A stretch of 64,000 bases of DNA. It comes from Panacagrimonas sp052387695. Its GTDB lineage: Bacteria; Pseudomonadota; Gammaproteobacteria; Nevskiales; Nevskiaceae. Both the position numbers and the translations under genes were made by a program. Positions 1 to 6,833 of this stretch are shown one piece after another (positions within the stretch are counted from its first letter, which is position 1; every line of letters starts with the position of its first letter). The notes beneath the pieces are model-generated. The model had not been told where the DNA came from, ran no database searches, and worked only from the letters and a program-made list of their open reading frames with translations. The stretch lies in assembly GCA_052387695.1 (NCBI GenBank), contig JBQTIX010000017.1:1-64000 (forward strand), given 5' to 3'.

Positions 1-57
1 GCTGCCAACGGGGGTCTCTGGGGGCCCTGGCGCCCCGGGGGGGGTGGTCTTCGTTTA

Positions 58-77
58 CCCCCCCCCCGGGGGGGGGG
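58..77. repeat. C10G10 homopolymer palindrome at window edge
   Basis: Ten C followed directly by ten G, inside a wider G-rich stretch covering about 36-87. It is a perfect 20-bp palindrome unlike anything else in the window. No gene is visible in 1-229. It could be a real slippage-prone tract or an assembly artefact near a contig end. Confidence 0.6.
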
Positions 78-149
78 TGTGTGGGGTTTAAACGCCACGC
101 CCATCCACCATCCCAGGCCAAGATATCGCGTGACCCTTGTTTGACGGAA

Positions 150-220
150 GGAGCTTCAGCCCCGACAGAGTCTCGAAGCCCCACCACGGTCCGATCTGAG
201 ACTGTCGGGGCTGAAGCCCC
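150..220. repeat. REP-like inverted repeat
   Basis: Two 19-bp arms (150-168 and 202-220) around the core GCTTCAGCCCCGACAG form an inverted repeat with one mismatch and a loop of about 33 nt. The core resembles short palindromic repeats dispersed in intergenic regions of Xanthomonadales and Pseudomonas. It lies just past the stop codon of the DUF3501 gene, a typical REP position, and might act as a 3' mRNA stabiliser or weak terminator. No T-tract is seen. Confidence 0.6.
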
Positions 221-229
221 TCCTACGTT

Positions 230-814
230 CTACACGCTGAGATCGGCGATCAACCCCGCACGCGTCTGCTCGGAGGCGAGCTGTTCCAGATTCACTTTCG
301 GGTGGCTGAGACCGAACCTCAGCTCCACTCCGCGGCGCAGCAGCGCCAGCGCCGGGTCGTCGAGTTCGAAGCGCAGAAAATGCACGGCGGAGGTTTTCGT
401 TTCGTTCTCGCGTTCAATGTCTTCGTCAGCAAACGCCAGGCTTCTCGGCAGATCGCCCACCTGCACCCAGACGCCGCGCTCCAGTCCACGCAGTTCCGCG
501 AGCTTTCTGGCGCGAATCTCGACGTCCTCGTACTCAATCAGGAAGGTCGCCTTCCAGTTGCGGCCGTCCGGGATCAGCGGGTTGTAGGCGTCGATTTCTT
601 CCTGAATCGCCTTGCGTTCGAAGATGCGCTCGATGCGCAGCATCTCCTGGATCTGGTACTGGATGGTCAGGCGATCCTCGAATATCAGCGTGAAGTGTTC
701 GCCCAGATGCAGCTTGCGGTGCTTCTTGTGGGCAAGCACTTTTCTCCGGAATTCGGGGCGCTGCTCGGCGTAGTCCTCGAGTTTCCACAGGTCCTTGATG
801 CTGAGCTTGTCCAT
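230..814 (-). CDS. DUF3501 family protein
   Basis: A 194-residue soluble protein that starts MDKLSIKDLWKLEDYAEQR and matches the DUF3501 family as I know it. No signal peptide or membrane segment is visible. It is rich in charged residues and has no cysteines, so it is unlikely to carry an Fe-S cluster. It is the last gene of a minus-strand set: rubrerythrin (2241-2657), Fe-S protein (822-2171), then this gene after a gap of 7 nt. This three-gene association recurs in proteobacteria and suggests a joint role in oxidative-stress or electron-transfer chemistry, but no biochemical function is established. Family assignment is fairly secure; function is unknown. Confidence 0.85.
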   Translation of the reverse strand: MDKLSIKDLWKLEDYAEQRPEFRRKVLAHKKHRKLHLGEHFTLIFEDRLTIQYQIQEMLRIERIFERKAIQEEIDAYNPLIPDGRNWKATFLIEYEDVEIRARKLAELRGLERGVWVQVGDLPRSLAFADEDIERENETKTSAVHFLRFELDDPALALLRRGVELRFGLSHPKVNLEQLASEQTRAGLIADLSV

Positions 815-821
815 GGTCCCG

Positions 822-2171
822 TCAAAGGCCGTAGGCGCGGCGCACCAGGGAGATCGGGTGCAAGGCCGGCTTGGTGTTGCCCATGCCGTGGGCGATGTGT
901 TCCGCCGCCATCGGACAATCGCTGGTGACGATGTCGGCTTCGGCCTTCTGCGCGCGCGCCACCAGGGGCTTGACGATTTTCATCGCCAGCGCATAGGTGT
1001 CTTCGCGTACACCGTAGGTGCCGTTATGGCCGGAGCAGCGTTCGATGAATTCCACCTGCGTGCCTGGAATCATCGACAAGAGTTCCTTGGTCTTGGGGCC
1101 GATGTTCTGCACGCGCTGGTGGCAGGGCGCGTGGTAGGCGAGCTTGCCGAGCGGGGTCTTGAACTCGGTGCTGAGCAGGCCCGCCTTGTGCCGCTGCATC
1201 AGGTATTCAAAGGGATCGAAGATGCGCGCCCTGACCGCCTGAACCTCCGCGTCGTCCGGAAACATCAGCGGAATTTCCTGGCGGAACATCAGGACACAGG
1301 ACGGGATGGGCGCCATGAGATCCCAGCCCTCGCGTACGGCCTTGGCAAGGATCGGGAGATTGAATTCCTTGTAGCGCTGCACGGACTCGAGGTCGCCGAG
1401 TTCGAGCTTGGGCATGCCACAGCATTTCTCCTGCTCAATCAGCTTCACGGTGATGCCGTTGTGGCGCAGCACCACCACCAGATCTTCCACGACCTGGGGC
1501 ATGTTGTAGTCGCCGTAGCAGGTGACGAAGATCGCGACGGTCCCGCGCGTCCGTCCGGCGATAGCAGGCATAGGGTTGGTCTGCCGCTCCAGGCGTTTCA
1601 CTCGCTGGGTGCCGGTATCGCTGTGATAGGTCGGCACATGCGCGTCCGGGTGCACGCCGAGCAGGTTCCTGACCAGCTTGCGCATCGTCGGACTGCGGTT
1701 GCTGGCGTTAACAGTTTCGGTGACGACCGGAATGCTGGCCAGAGCGCCAATGGCGCGCGTGTTGGTGAGCATCTTGCGCGAGGCTTTCACCTCGCCCTTC
1801 CTGAACTGCACCGCCTTGGCGCGAAGCATCAGATGCGGGAAGTCCAGGTTCCAGGGGTGCGGCGGCACGTAGGGGCACTTGGTCTGGTAGCACAGGTCGC
1901 AGAGATAACACTGGTCCACGACTTTCCAGTAATCCGGCTTGGCGATGCCGTCAACCTCCAGGGTCGGCGAGTTGTCGACCAGATCGAACAGCACCGGAAA
2001 GGACTGGCACAGGCTCACGCAACGGCGACAGCCGTGGCAGATGTCGTAAACGCGCTCCAACTCCTTGAGCAAGGGCGCTTCGTCGTAAAACGCTTCGGAC
2101 TTCCAGTCCAGTGGATGGCGCGTGGGCGCAGCGAGCCCGCCTTCCCCTGCCTTGGGTACAGGTGCACTCAT
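822..2171 (-). CDS. GlpC/heterodisulfide reductase-like Fe-S protein
   Basis: A 449-residue protein with two N-terminal [4Fe-4S] motifs, CHGCRRCVSLC and CYLCDLCYQTKCP, followed by two cysteine-rich domains of the CCG type. The first contains KCCGMP and a downstream PSC; the second contains HAPCHQRVQNIG and CSGHNGTYG. This is the layout of the anaerobic glycerol-3-phosphate dehydrogenase subunit C and of HdrD-like electron carriers. ATG at 2171 is chosen over an upstream in-frame codon at 2222 because GGGGAGA lies just before it. It sits between rubrerythrin and DUF3501 on the same strand and may pass electrons to the diiron protein (inference). No glpA or glpB is nearby, so a true GlpC role is unlikely. 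Confidence 0.88.
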   Translation of the reverse strand: MSAPVPKAGEGGLAAPTRHPLDWKSEAFYDEAPLLKELERVYDICHGCRRCVSLCQSFPVLFDLVDNSPTLEVDGIAKPDYWKVVDQCYLCDLCYQTKCPYVPPHPWNLDFPHLMLRAKAVQFRKGEVKASRKMLTNTRAIGALASIPVVTETVNASNRSPTMRKLVRNLLGVHPDAHVPTYHSDTGTQRVKRLERQTNPMPAIAGRTRGTVAIFVTCYGDYNMPQVVEDLVVVLRHNGITVKLIEQEKCCGMPKLELGDLESVQRYKEFNLPILAKAVREGWDLMAPIPSCVLMFRQEIPLMFPDDAEVQAVRARIFDPFEYLMQRHKAGLLSTEFKTPLGKLAYHAPCHQRVQNIGPKTKELLSMIPGTQVEFIERCSGHNGTYGVREDTYALAMKIVKPLVARAQKAEADIVTSDCPMAAEHIAHGMGNTKPALHPISLVRRAYGL

Positions 2172-2240
2172 CGAGGTCTCCCCAAATGCACTGCGCCGGG
2201 ATTCGACCCGGCGCAGCGACACAGCAAAAGCACTGATCGA

Positions 2241-2657
2241 TCAGACCAGTTCGTTGAGGGCCTTGGTGAAGCGGTTGGCGTGTGAACGTTCGGCCTTGGC
2301 GAGGGTTTCGAACCAGTCGGCCACTTCCTCGTGACCCTCGTCGCGCGCGGTCTTGGTCATGCCCGGGTACATGTCCGTGTATTCGTGGGTCTCACCCGCG
2401 ATCGCGGCCTTGAGGTTGTTGCTGGTCGAACCGATCGGCAGGCCGGTAGCCGGGTCGCCGCAGTCTTCGAGATATTCGAGATGACCGTGCGCGTGGCCGG
2501 TCTCGCCTTCGGCAGTGGAGCGGAATACGGCGGCAACGTCGTTGTAACCTTCAACGTCGGCCTTCTGTGCGAAGTACAGGTAACGCCGGTTGGCCTGCGA
2601 TTCGCCGGCAAACGCGGCCTTCAGATTTTCTTCGGTCTTGGATCCTTTGAGTCCCAT
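2241..2657 (-). CDS. Rubrerythrin-family diiron protein (no rubredoxin domain)
   Basis: A 138-residue four-helix-bundle protein. Diiron ligand motifs are visible as GESQANRRY, EGETGHAHGH, AGETHEY and KAERSHANRF, that is paired Glu and ExxH sets. The C-terminal rubredoxin domain of classical rubrerythrin (CxxC...CxxC) is absent, so it needs a separate electron donor. The adjacent Fe-S protein is the obvious candidate (inference). Rubrerythrins reduce hydrogen peroxide in the cytoplasm. AGGAGAG lies about 6 nt before the ATG. It is the first gene of the rubrerythrin / Fe-S / DUF3501 operon; the intergenic gap to the Fe-S gene is about 70 nt. Confidence 0.9.
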   Translation of the reverse strand: MGLKGSKTEENLKAAFAGESQANRRYLYFAQKADVEGYNDVAAVFRSTAEGETGHAHGHLEYLEDCGDPATGLPIGSTSNNLKAAIAGETHEYTDMYPGMTKTARDEGHEEVADWFETLAKAERSHANRFTKALNELV

Positions 2658-2778
2658 GGCTTGCTCTCCTACAAGTGGCTGGCGGGGTTGGGGAGCCGAG
2701 ACTACGCCCGCGGCCAGCCCGAGTCCAAAGAAATATTTTTGATGCTGCCGATAGACGAACCCTATCGTCGGCCAGCCT

Positions 2779-3018
2779 TCAGACGGGATCGACCGCGATC
2801 CTCTGGATGCGCTGGTGCAGGGGATTCAAACGCGGGTACAGCTCACGACAAACCTCGCGGGAAAGACATTCATGAACAAGGCGGTTCTCCGGCTCGGGCT
2901 CGAAGCGGCAGCCCGTGCGATTTATCTGCGGAACGACGCCCGCGTCGTCCGGGTGCACGCCCCGACCGACAGCGAGATTTATCCCGCCCTGCCAGCGTCG
3001 ATAGTCGGTCAGTCGCCG
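2779..3018 (-). other. Open reading stretch with no recognised start, possible gene remnant
   Basis: Directly after the stop codon of the decayed oxidase (3019-3021), the same frame stays open for about 79 codons to a TGA at 2779-2781. The translation looks protein-like near its end (ELYPRLNPLHQRIQRIAVDP) and holds three cysteines. No ATG is present; a GTG exists inside. I cannot assign a family. It may be another fragment of a decayed operon or chance. Nothing else is visible in 2658-3018 apart from the rubrerythrin upstream region. Confidence 0.25.
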
Positions 3019-3864
3019 TCATGCCAGCAGCTTGCCGGGGTTCACCATTCCCTGGGGATCGAGCTCGCGCATGGCGGCCCGAATCAGGTCCATGCCCAGC
3101 GCTCCTTTCTCGGCTTCGAGCCAGGGCGCGTGGTCGAGACCGACGCCGGGTTGATGGCGGATGGTACCGTGATGCGCAACGATCACTCCGGACACACGGG
3201 TCTTGAGTTTCTTCCAGCGTGCGAGATCGGCCTCGTACGAGCCGGCCACGCGGAACACGAACGTTTTGAACAAGGTTGCGCGCCGCCTCGATACCGTGAT
3301 CCCAGGCCGGGAAGAAAACCGCGTGAAAATCCTCGCGCTCGGGCAGCCGCCGTACGCGCGCGACCACCTCGGTCAATAAACCCAGCCGTCCCTCAGACCC
3401 GCGCACGAATTCGCGCAGGTCTGGTCCGGCCGAGGACGCGGAGAATCCGCCGACCGTCAATTCCCCTCTAGGAGTGGCGAGTCGCCCCCCGGCAAACATC
3501 TGCTCGATGCGCCCGTAGCGGAGTGACTGCTGCCCGCTCGATCGCGTCACCACCCAGCCGCCGAGGGTCGAGTACTCGAACGATTGCGGGAAGTGGCCCA
3601 GGGTGTAGCCGTGGCTGCGGAGCTGGGACTCGATGCGTGGTCCTGGCGTGCCGGCGCCGAACCGCGCCAGCATCGAGGTCTCGTTGAGGTCCAGCAACAG
3701 GTCCATGCGTTCGAGCGAGACACTGACGACCGGGCGATCTGACTCGGGCACGGCCAGGTGGCCGACCACGCTGGCGCCACCACCGTAGGCGATCGCAATC
3801 GCGCCGCGGTTGCGTCGAGCGGATCGTCCTGATCTTCCTCGCCCCACCCGTTCCATCGCCGCAT
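3019..3864 (-). pseudogene. Decayed FAD-linked oxidase (alkylglycerone-phosphate synthase-like)
   Basis: Three pieces of one family lie in order but in different frames. The N-terminus starts MRRWNGWGEEDQDDPL (from 3864). A middle block has the FAD-binding loop YGGGASVVGHL and SFEYSTLGGWV (about 3800-3275). A C-terminal block has HHGTIRHQPG and ends MVNPGKLL (3273-3019). This matches bacterial alkyldihydroxyacetonephosphate-synthase-like oxidases, usually well over 500 residues. Here only about 280 codons remain: roughly 100 or more residues are missing after the N-terminal 20, and about 200 are missing between AARNL and FKTFVFR, with frame changes at both junctions. It cannot make a working enzyme. 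Deletion sizes are estimates from memory of the family. Confidence 0.8.
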
Positions 3865-3918
3865 TCCGCTTTCGCGCGTCGCGCCTTTTCTGAAAGGGTC
3901 GCGAGTATAGCCGCGGGT

Positions 3919-4707
3919 TCAGGACGCGGACGTGGCGGCTTTCAGAGCGAAGGATCGCAACTCGCTCAGGGTCACACAGGTTCCATCCAGGGTGCCACAG
4001 AGACTGCGGGCCGGCGTGCCGGGATCGCCCAGGCTGTCGACAACCATCATCGCCGACGCAAAATCTTCGCCTTCGGTGTTGGCGTTGGTGGTGACCACCG
4101 TCGGAACTCCGGCCGCCACAGCGGCGCGCAGACCGATCGCCGAGTCCTCCAGCGCAACGCACTGGCTGGCTCGAACTCCTAGGCGCCGGAGCGCCATCAG
4201 ATAGCCGTCCGGGGCCGGCTTTTTACGGCATACGTCCTCGCCGGACACGACGAGGTCGATGCGATTGGCGAGTTCCTCGCCCAAGCCATAGCGCAACACG
4301 GGGCTAAGGCTGGCGCGGCTGGCGTTGCTCACCAGGGCGACATGCATTCCGGCCGCATCGGCCTCCCGGATCAGGCGCGCGACCCCCGGTCGCAAAGGTA
4401 CTTCCCCTCGACGCAGGTAGCGCCGGAAATATTTCGATTTGATCTTGTGCACCTCCCCGACCCAGCGCTGCGGGTCGAGGGCAAAAGCTTCCGAGTGACG
4501 CCCCAACTCGGGCCGGTAATGCTCCACATAATGCATCAGTCGTTCTTTTCCGCCCGGCTGTTCGAGCAGTTTTCGATAGAGCTTGGGGCCCCAGCGAAAA
4601 CCAAGCCCCAGCTTACGAAACGCACTGTTGTAGGCCGGCCGGTGCCCGTAACGCTCCGTATCCGCCACCGTTCCATCCACATCCAGAAGCAAAGCCCGCA
4701 GGGTCAT
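3919..4707 (-). CDS. HAD-superfamily hydrolase, CbbY/phosphoglycolate phosphatase-like
   Basis: A 262-residue cytosolic haloacid-dehalogenase-fold phosphatase. Motif I is LLLDVDGTVADTE with nucleophile Asp9 and Asp11. Motif II is VALVSNAS, motif III is KKPAPDGY and motif IV is VALEDSAIGLRAA. An alpha-helical cap lies between motifs I and II, as in the CbbY / beta-phosphoglucomutase group. The tail after about residue 225 is less conserved. The substrate cannot be told from sequence; sugar phosphates or phosphoglycolate are usual. It is transcribed away from gluQ, and the 125-bp gap between them should hold both promoters. Its downstream neighbour is the decayed oxidase. Confidence 0.88.
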   Translation of the reverse strand: MTLRALLLDVDGTVADTERYGHRPAYNSAFRKLGLGFRWGPKLYRKLLEQPGGKERLMHYVEHYRPELGRHSEAFALDPQRWVGEVHKIKSKYFRRYLRRGEVPLRPGVARLIREADAAGMHVALVSNASRASLSPVLRYGLGEELANRIDLVVSGEDVCRKKPAPDGYLMALRRLGVRASQCVALEDSAIGLRAAVAAGVPTVVTTNANTEGEDFASAMMVVDSLGDPGTPARSLCGTLDGTCVTLSELRSFALKAATSAS

Positions 4708-4832
4708 GGAACGGACACCCTGCTGGTGTTGGATTGGCGGTGTTCTTCGCTGGGCATTGCAGTCATGGCTGACATGGCTGTCACACTATACTGCACTCCA
4801 TCGCCGGCCGACTGTTTCTTGTTGCTTTTCAG

Positions 4833-5771
4833 GTGTCTGCCTACGACCTTCCAACCACCTCAAAACCTCCGCCCGTCGGTATGCCGATCTACCGCGGCCG
4901 TTTTGCCCCCACGCCCTCCGGCCCCCTCCATCGGGGATCGCTGGTGACGGCGCTTGGCAGCTATCTGGCCGCCCGCAACGCCAACGGCCGCTGGCTGCTG
5001 CGGATTGATGATCTGGACGGCGCGCGAATCGAACCTGCGGCCGAGTCAACCATCCTGCGCCAACTCGAAGCCCATGGCCTGCACTGGGACGAAGCGCCAC
5101 GAAGGCAAAGTGGCCACGTCCAAGCCTACGAAGCTGCCCTGCAAAGACTCCTCGATCAGGGTCGCCTGTACAGGTGCCGATGTAGCCGCGCGGACCTGGC
5201 GTTGCAATCCCTTCCTGGACCGGATGAGGCGGTCTACGCGGGCACCTGTCGCGACCTCGGCGTACCCATCGGAGACGTGACGGCACTCCGGATGCGCGTT
5301 CCCGATGTCAGGCTGATCATTGAAGACGCAGCGGCCGGCCCGATTTCGCGAAGTCTGCGCAGCGATGTCGGAGATTTCATCTTGCGCCGGCGCGACGGGC
5401 AGATCGCCTACCAGCTTGCCTGCGCGGTTGACGAGCAAGCCCAGGGCGTCACCGATGTCGTGCGCGGGGCCGACCTTCTGGGTTCCAGCTTCCGGCAGGC
5501 GCACGTCATGCAAAGCCTTGGTTTGCCGGTCCCGCTTTATCACCATCTGCCCCTGGTCCTGGATGCGGACGGCCGCAAGCTGAGCAAGCAGAACCACGCC
5601 CCGCCCCTGCTGACGGACCAGACTTCGGACAATCTCGCATGGGCCTTGAAGTTCCTCCGCCAGTCGCTTCCCTCGCCACTGGCCAGGGAACGTCCGTCAC
5701 TGATTCTTGATCACGCCATCCGCCACTGGCGTCCACCAAGCTTTGCAACCGCGACGCAGCAATTCACGTAA
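4833..5771 (+). CDS. gluQ: Glutamyl-Q tRNA(Asp) synthetase
   Basis: A class I synthetase catalytic core without an anticodon-binding domain (312 residues from GTG 4833). It attaches glutamate to queuosine at position 34 of tRNA(Asp). Visible motifs are the HIGH-like FAPTPSGPLHRGSL, RIDDLDGARI, zinc-ligand cysteines in YRCRCSR and YAGTC, and the KMSKS-like KLSKQ. The start is uncertain: GTG at 4833 or ATG at 4881 (MPIYRGRF, closer to the usual family N-terminus). Neither has a strong ribosome site. dksA, its common upstream partner, is absent. The queuosine precursor genes queC and queE lie about 4 kb away and make the base this enzyme modifies. Confidence 0.93.
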   Translation: MSAYDLPTTSKPPPVGMPIYRGRFAPTPSGPLHRGSLVTALGSYLAARNANGRWLLRIDDLDGARIEPAAESTILRQLEAHGLHWDEAPRRQSGHVQAYEAALQRLLDQGRLYRCRCSRADLALQSLPGPDEAVYAGTCRDLGVPIGDVTALRMRVPDVRLIIEDAAAGPISRSLRSDVGDFILRRRDGQIAYQLACAVDEQAQGVTDVVRGADLLGSSFRQAHVMQSLGLPVPLYHHLPLVLDADGRKLSKQNHAPPLLTDQTSDNLAWALKFLRQSLPSPLARERPSLILDHAIRHWRPPSFATATQQFT

Positions 5772-5829
5772 GCCTTTGTCTGGCGCGCTGATTCTGGCAT
5801 TCTTAGCGCACTGCAACATGGCTGAGTCT

Positions 5830-6321
5830 ATGAGCGACGTCCGCGTCATCAAGAAGTATCCGAACCGGCGCCTGTATGACACCGAGATCAGCCGCTACAT
5901 CACGCTCGAAGAGGTTCGACAACTGGTGTTGGAAAACGTGTCCTTCCGGGTAGAGGACAAGCGCACGCACGACGACATCACGCGGAGCATCCTGCTGCAA
6001 GTCATCTCCGAGCAGGAGGAAGGCGGCAACCCGATCTTCACCACCGAACTGCTGACCTTCATTATCCGTTTCTACGGGGACCCGATGCAGTCCAGCATTT
6101 CGCGCTATCTCGAGCTGTCGATACAGATGTTCGCCAAACAGCAGAGTGCATTTACCGAGCAGCTCAAACAGAAGCTCGACCAAGCCCAGCAGCCATTGCA
6201 CGCCCTGATGGAACTCGCCGAGCGGCAGGTACCCATCTGGCGCCTGGTCCGCAAGGAGTTTCTGCGCAACCTGTCTCGCGCAAAGCTTGCCAAGGCAAGC
6301 CGGTCCGACGTCGAAGATTGA
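5830..6321 (+). CDS. phaR: Polyhydroxyalkanoate synthesis repressor PhaR
   Basis: A 163-residue transcription regulator that starts MSDVRVIKKYPNRRLYDTE, the signature of the PHB/PHA accumulation DNA-binding domain (residues 1-62). An accumulation-regulator domain follows (FIIRFYGDPMQSSISRYLELS) and then a basic, helical C-terminus. In other bacteria PhaR binds PHA granules and represses phasin genes. ATG at 5830 is preferred over 5818 because it gives the canonical N-terminus. It lies 58 nt after gluQ on the same strand. No phaC, phaB or phasin gene is in the window, so its targets are elsewhere. Confidence 0.92.
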   Translation: MSDVRVIKKYPNRRLYDTEISRYITLEEVRQLVLENVSFRVEDKRTHDDITRSILLQVISEQEEGGNPIFTTELLTFIIRFYGDPMQSSISRYLELSIQMFAKQQSAFTEQLKQKLDQAQQPLHALMELAERQVPIWRLVRKEFLRNLSRAKLAKASRSDVED

Positions 6322-6454
6322 GAGCGTCCGATCGTGTCCCGTATTGGGGCATTGAGTGGCACGCCGCTTGCTGCGGCTGACCAGAACACGCTTTCACGTC
6401 TCGGCCCGGAATGATCGCAACGACCGACCCCGAAGCGGAGGAGAAATTCTTTGT

Positions 6455-6471
6455 AGATAAGTGACTTATCT
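6455..6471. promoter_or_regulatory. Perfect palindrome AGATAAGT-g-ACTTATCT
   Basis: A 17-bp perfect palindrome (8-bp arms, 1-nt centre) 25 bp upstream of the -35 box at 6497. It has the size and symmetry of a dimeric repressor or activator operator. It lies in the 6322-6496 gap after phaR, where I see no gene. The binding protein is unknown. Confidence 0.5.
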
Positions 6472-6496
6472 GCATTTGTGCCGCATACGGCCGCAT

Positions 6497-6526
6497 TTGA
6501 CAGATAATTCACGACTTATTTATACT
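6497..6526 (+). promoter_or_regulatory. Sigma70-type promoter for candidate sRNA
   Basis: A perfect -35 TTGACA (6497-6502) and a near-perfect -10 TATACT (6521-6526) separated by 18 bp. Expected transcription start is about 6533. This is the best sigma70 match I saw in the window, and no start codon with a sizeable reading frame follows it. Confidence 0.65.
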
Positions 6527-6532
6527 GCACTG

Positions 6533-6660
6533 CACCAATTTCGGATTCTCAAAAAACCCGACCAAGCTGTTTACCCCTGGCCGGGTTTGAATAGTCTCCT
6601 CCAGAAAGGCCTTGCGCCTTTCTCGCACTTTGCCCCCGGTTGATCCGGGGGTATTTTTTT
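6533..6660 (+). ncRNA. Candidate trans-acting small RNA, about 128 nt
   Basis: The region between a strong promoter (6497-6526) and an intrinsic terminator (6633-6660) has no plausible protein. Predicted structure is three hairpins: AAACCCG pairing with CGGGTTT (5' arm about 6553-6559) around a loop containing ACCCC; AGAAAGGC pairing with GCCTTTCT around CTTGC (about 6603-6623); and the terminator stem. A single-stranded CTCCTCC (about 6596-6602) lies between hairpins 1 and 2 and is complementary to Shine-Dalgarno sequences. This layout resembles C-rich, multi-hairpin regulatory RNAs such as Xanthomonas sX13, but homology is not shown. Expression needs to be demonstrated. Confidence 0.6.
6633..6660 (+). 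terminator. Intrinsic terminator of candidate sRNA
   Basis: CCCCCGG (6633-6639), loop TTGAT, CCGGGGG (6645-6651), then TA and seven T (6654-6660). A textbook Rho-independent terminator on the plus strand. Confidence 0.85.
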
Positions 6661-6833
6661 GTCCCATCGGTGCGCGACAAGTGGCGCCCCCGAAAGTTCG
6701 CGGATTCTGCGTGACACACGTCTCATATGCAAGTCCGAATTTGACAAAATGGCGGGATGGCCCGCGAAGCCGCCTTGGCGCTACGACGAATGATTCGCAC
6801 GGCACCAGGGAACCGGCCCCTGATTCCTGCGCT

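Noticed and set aside
3019..3273. Reading the oxidase C-terminal fragment as a real small gene
   Set aside because: It matches only the last 80 residues of a large FAD oxidase, with the other parts of the same enzyme lying upstream in other frames.
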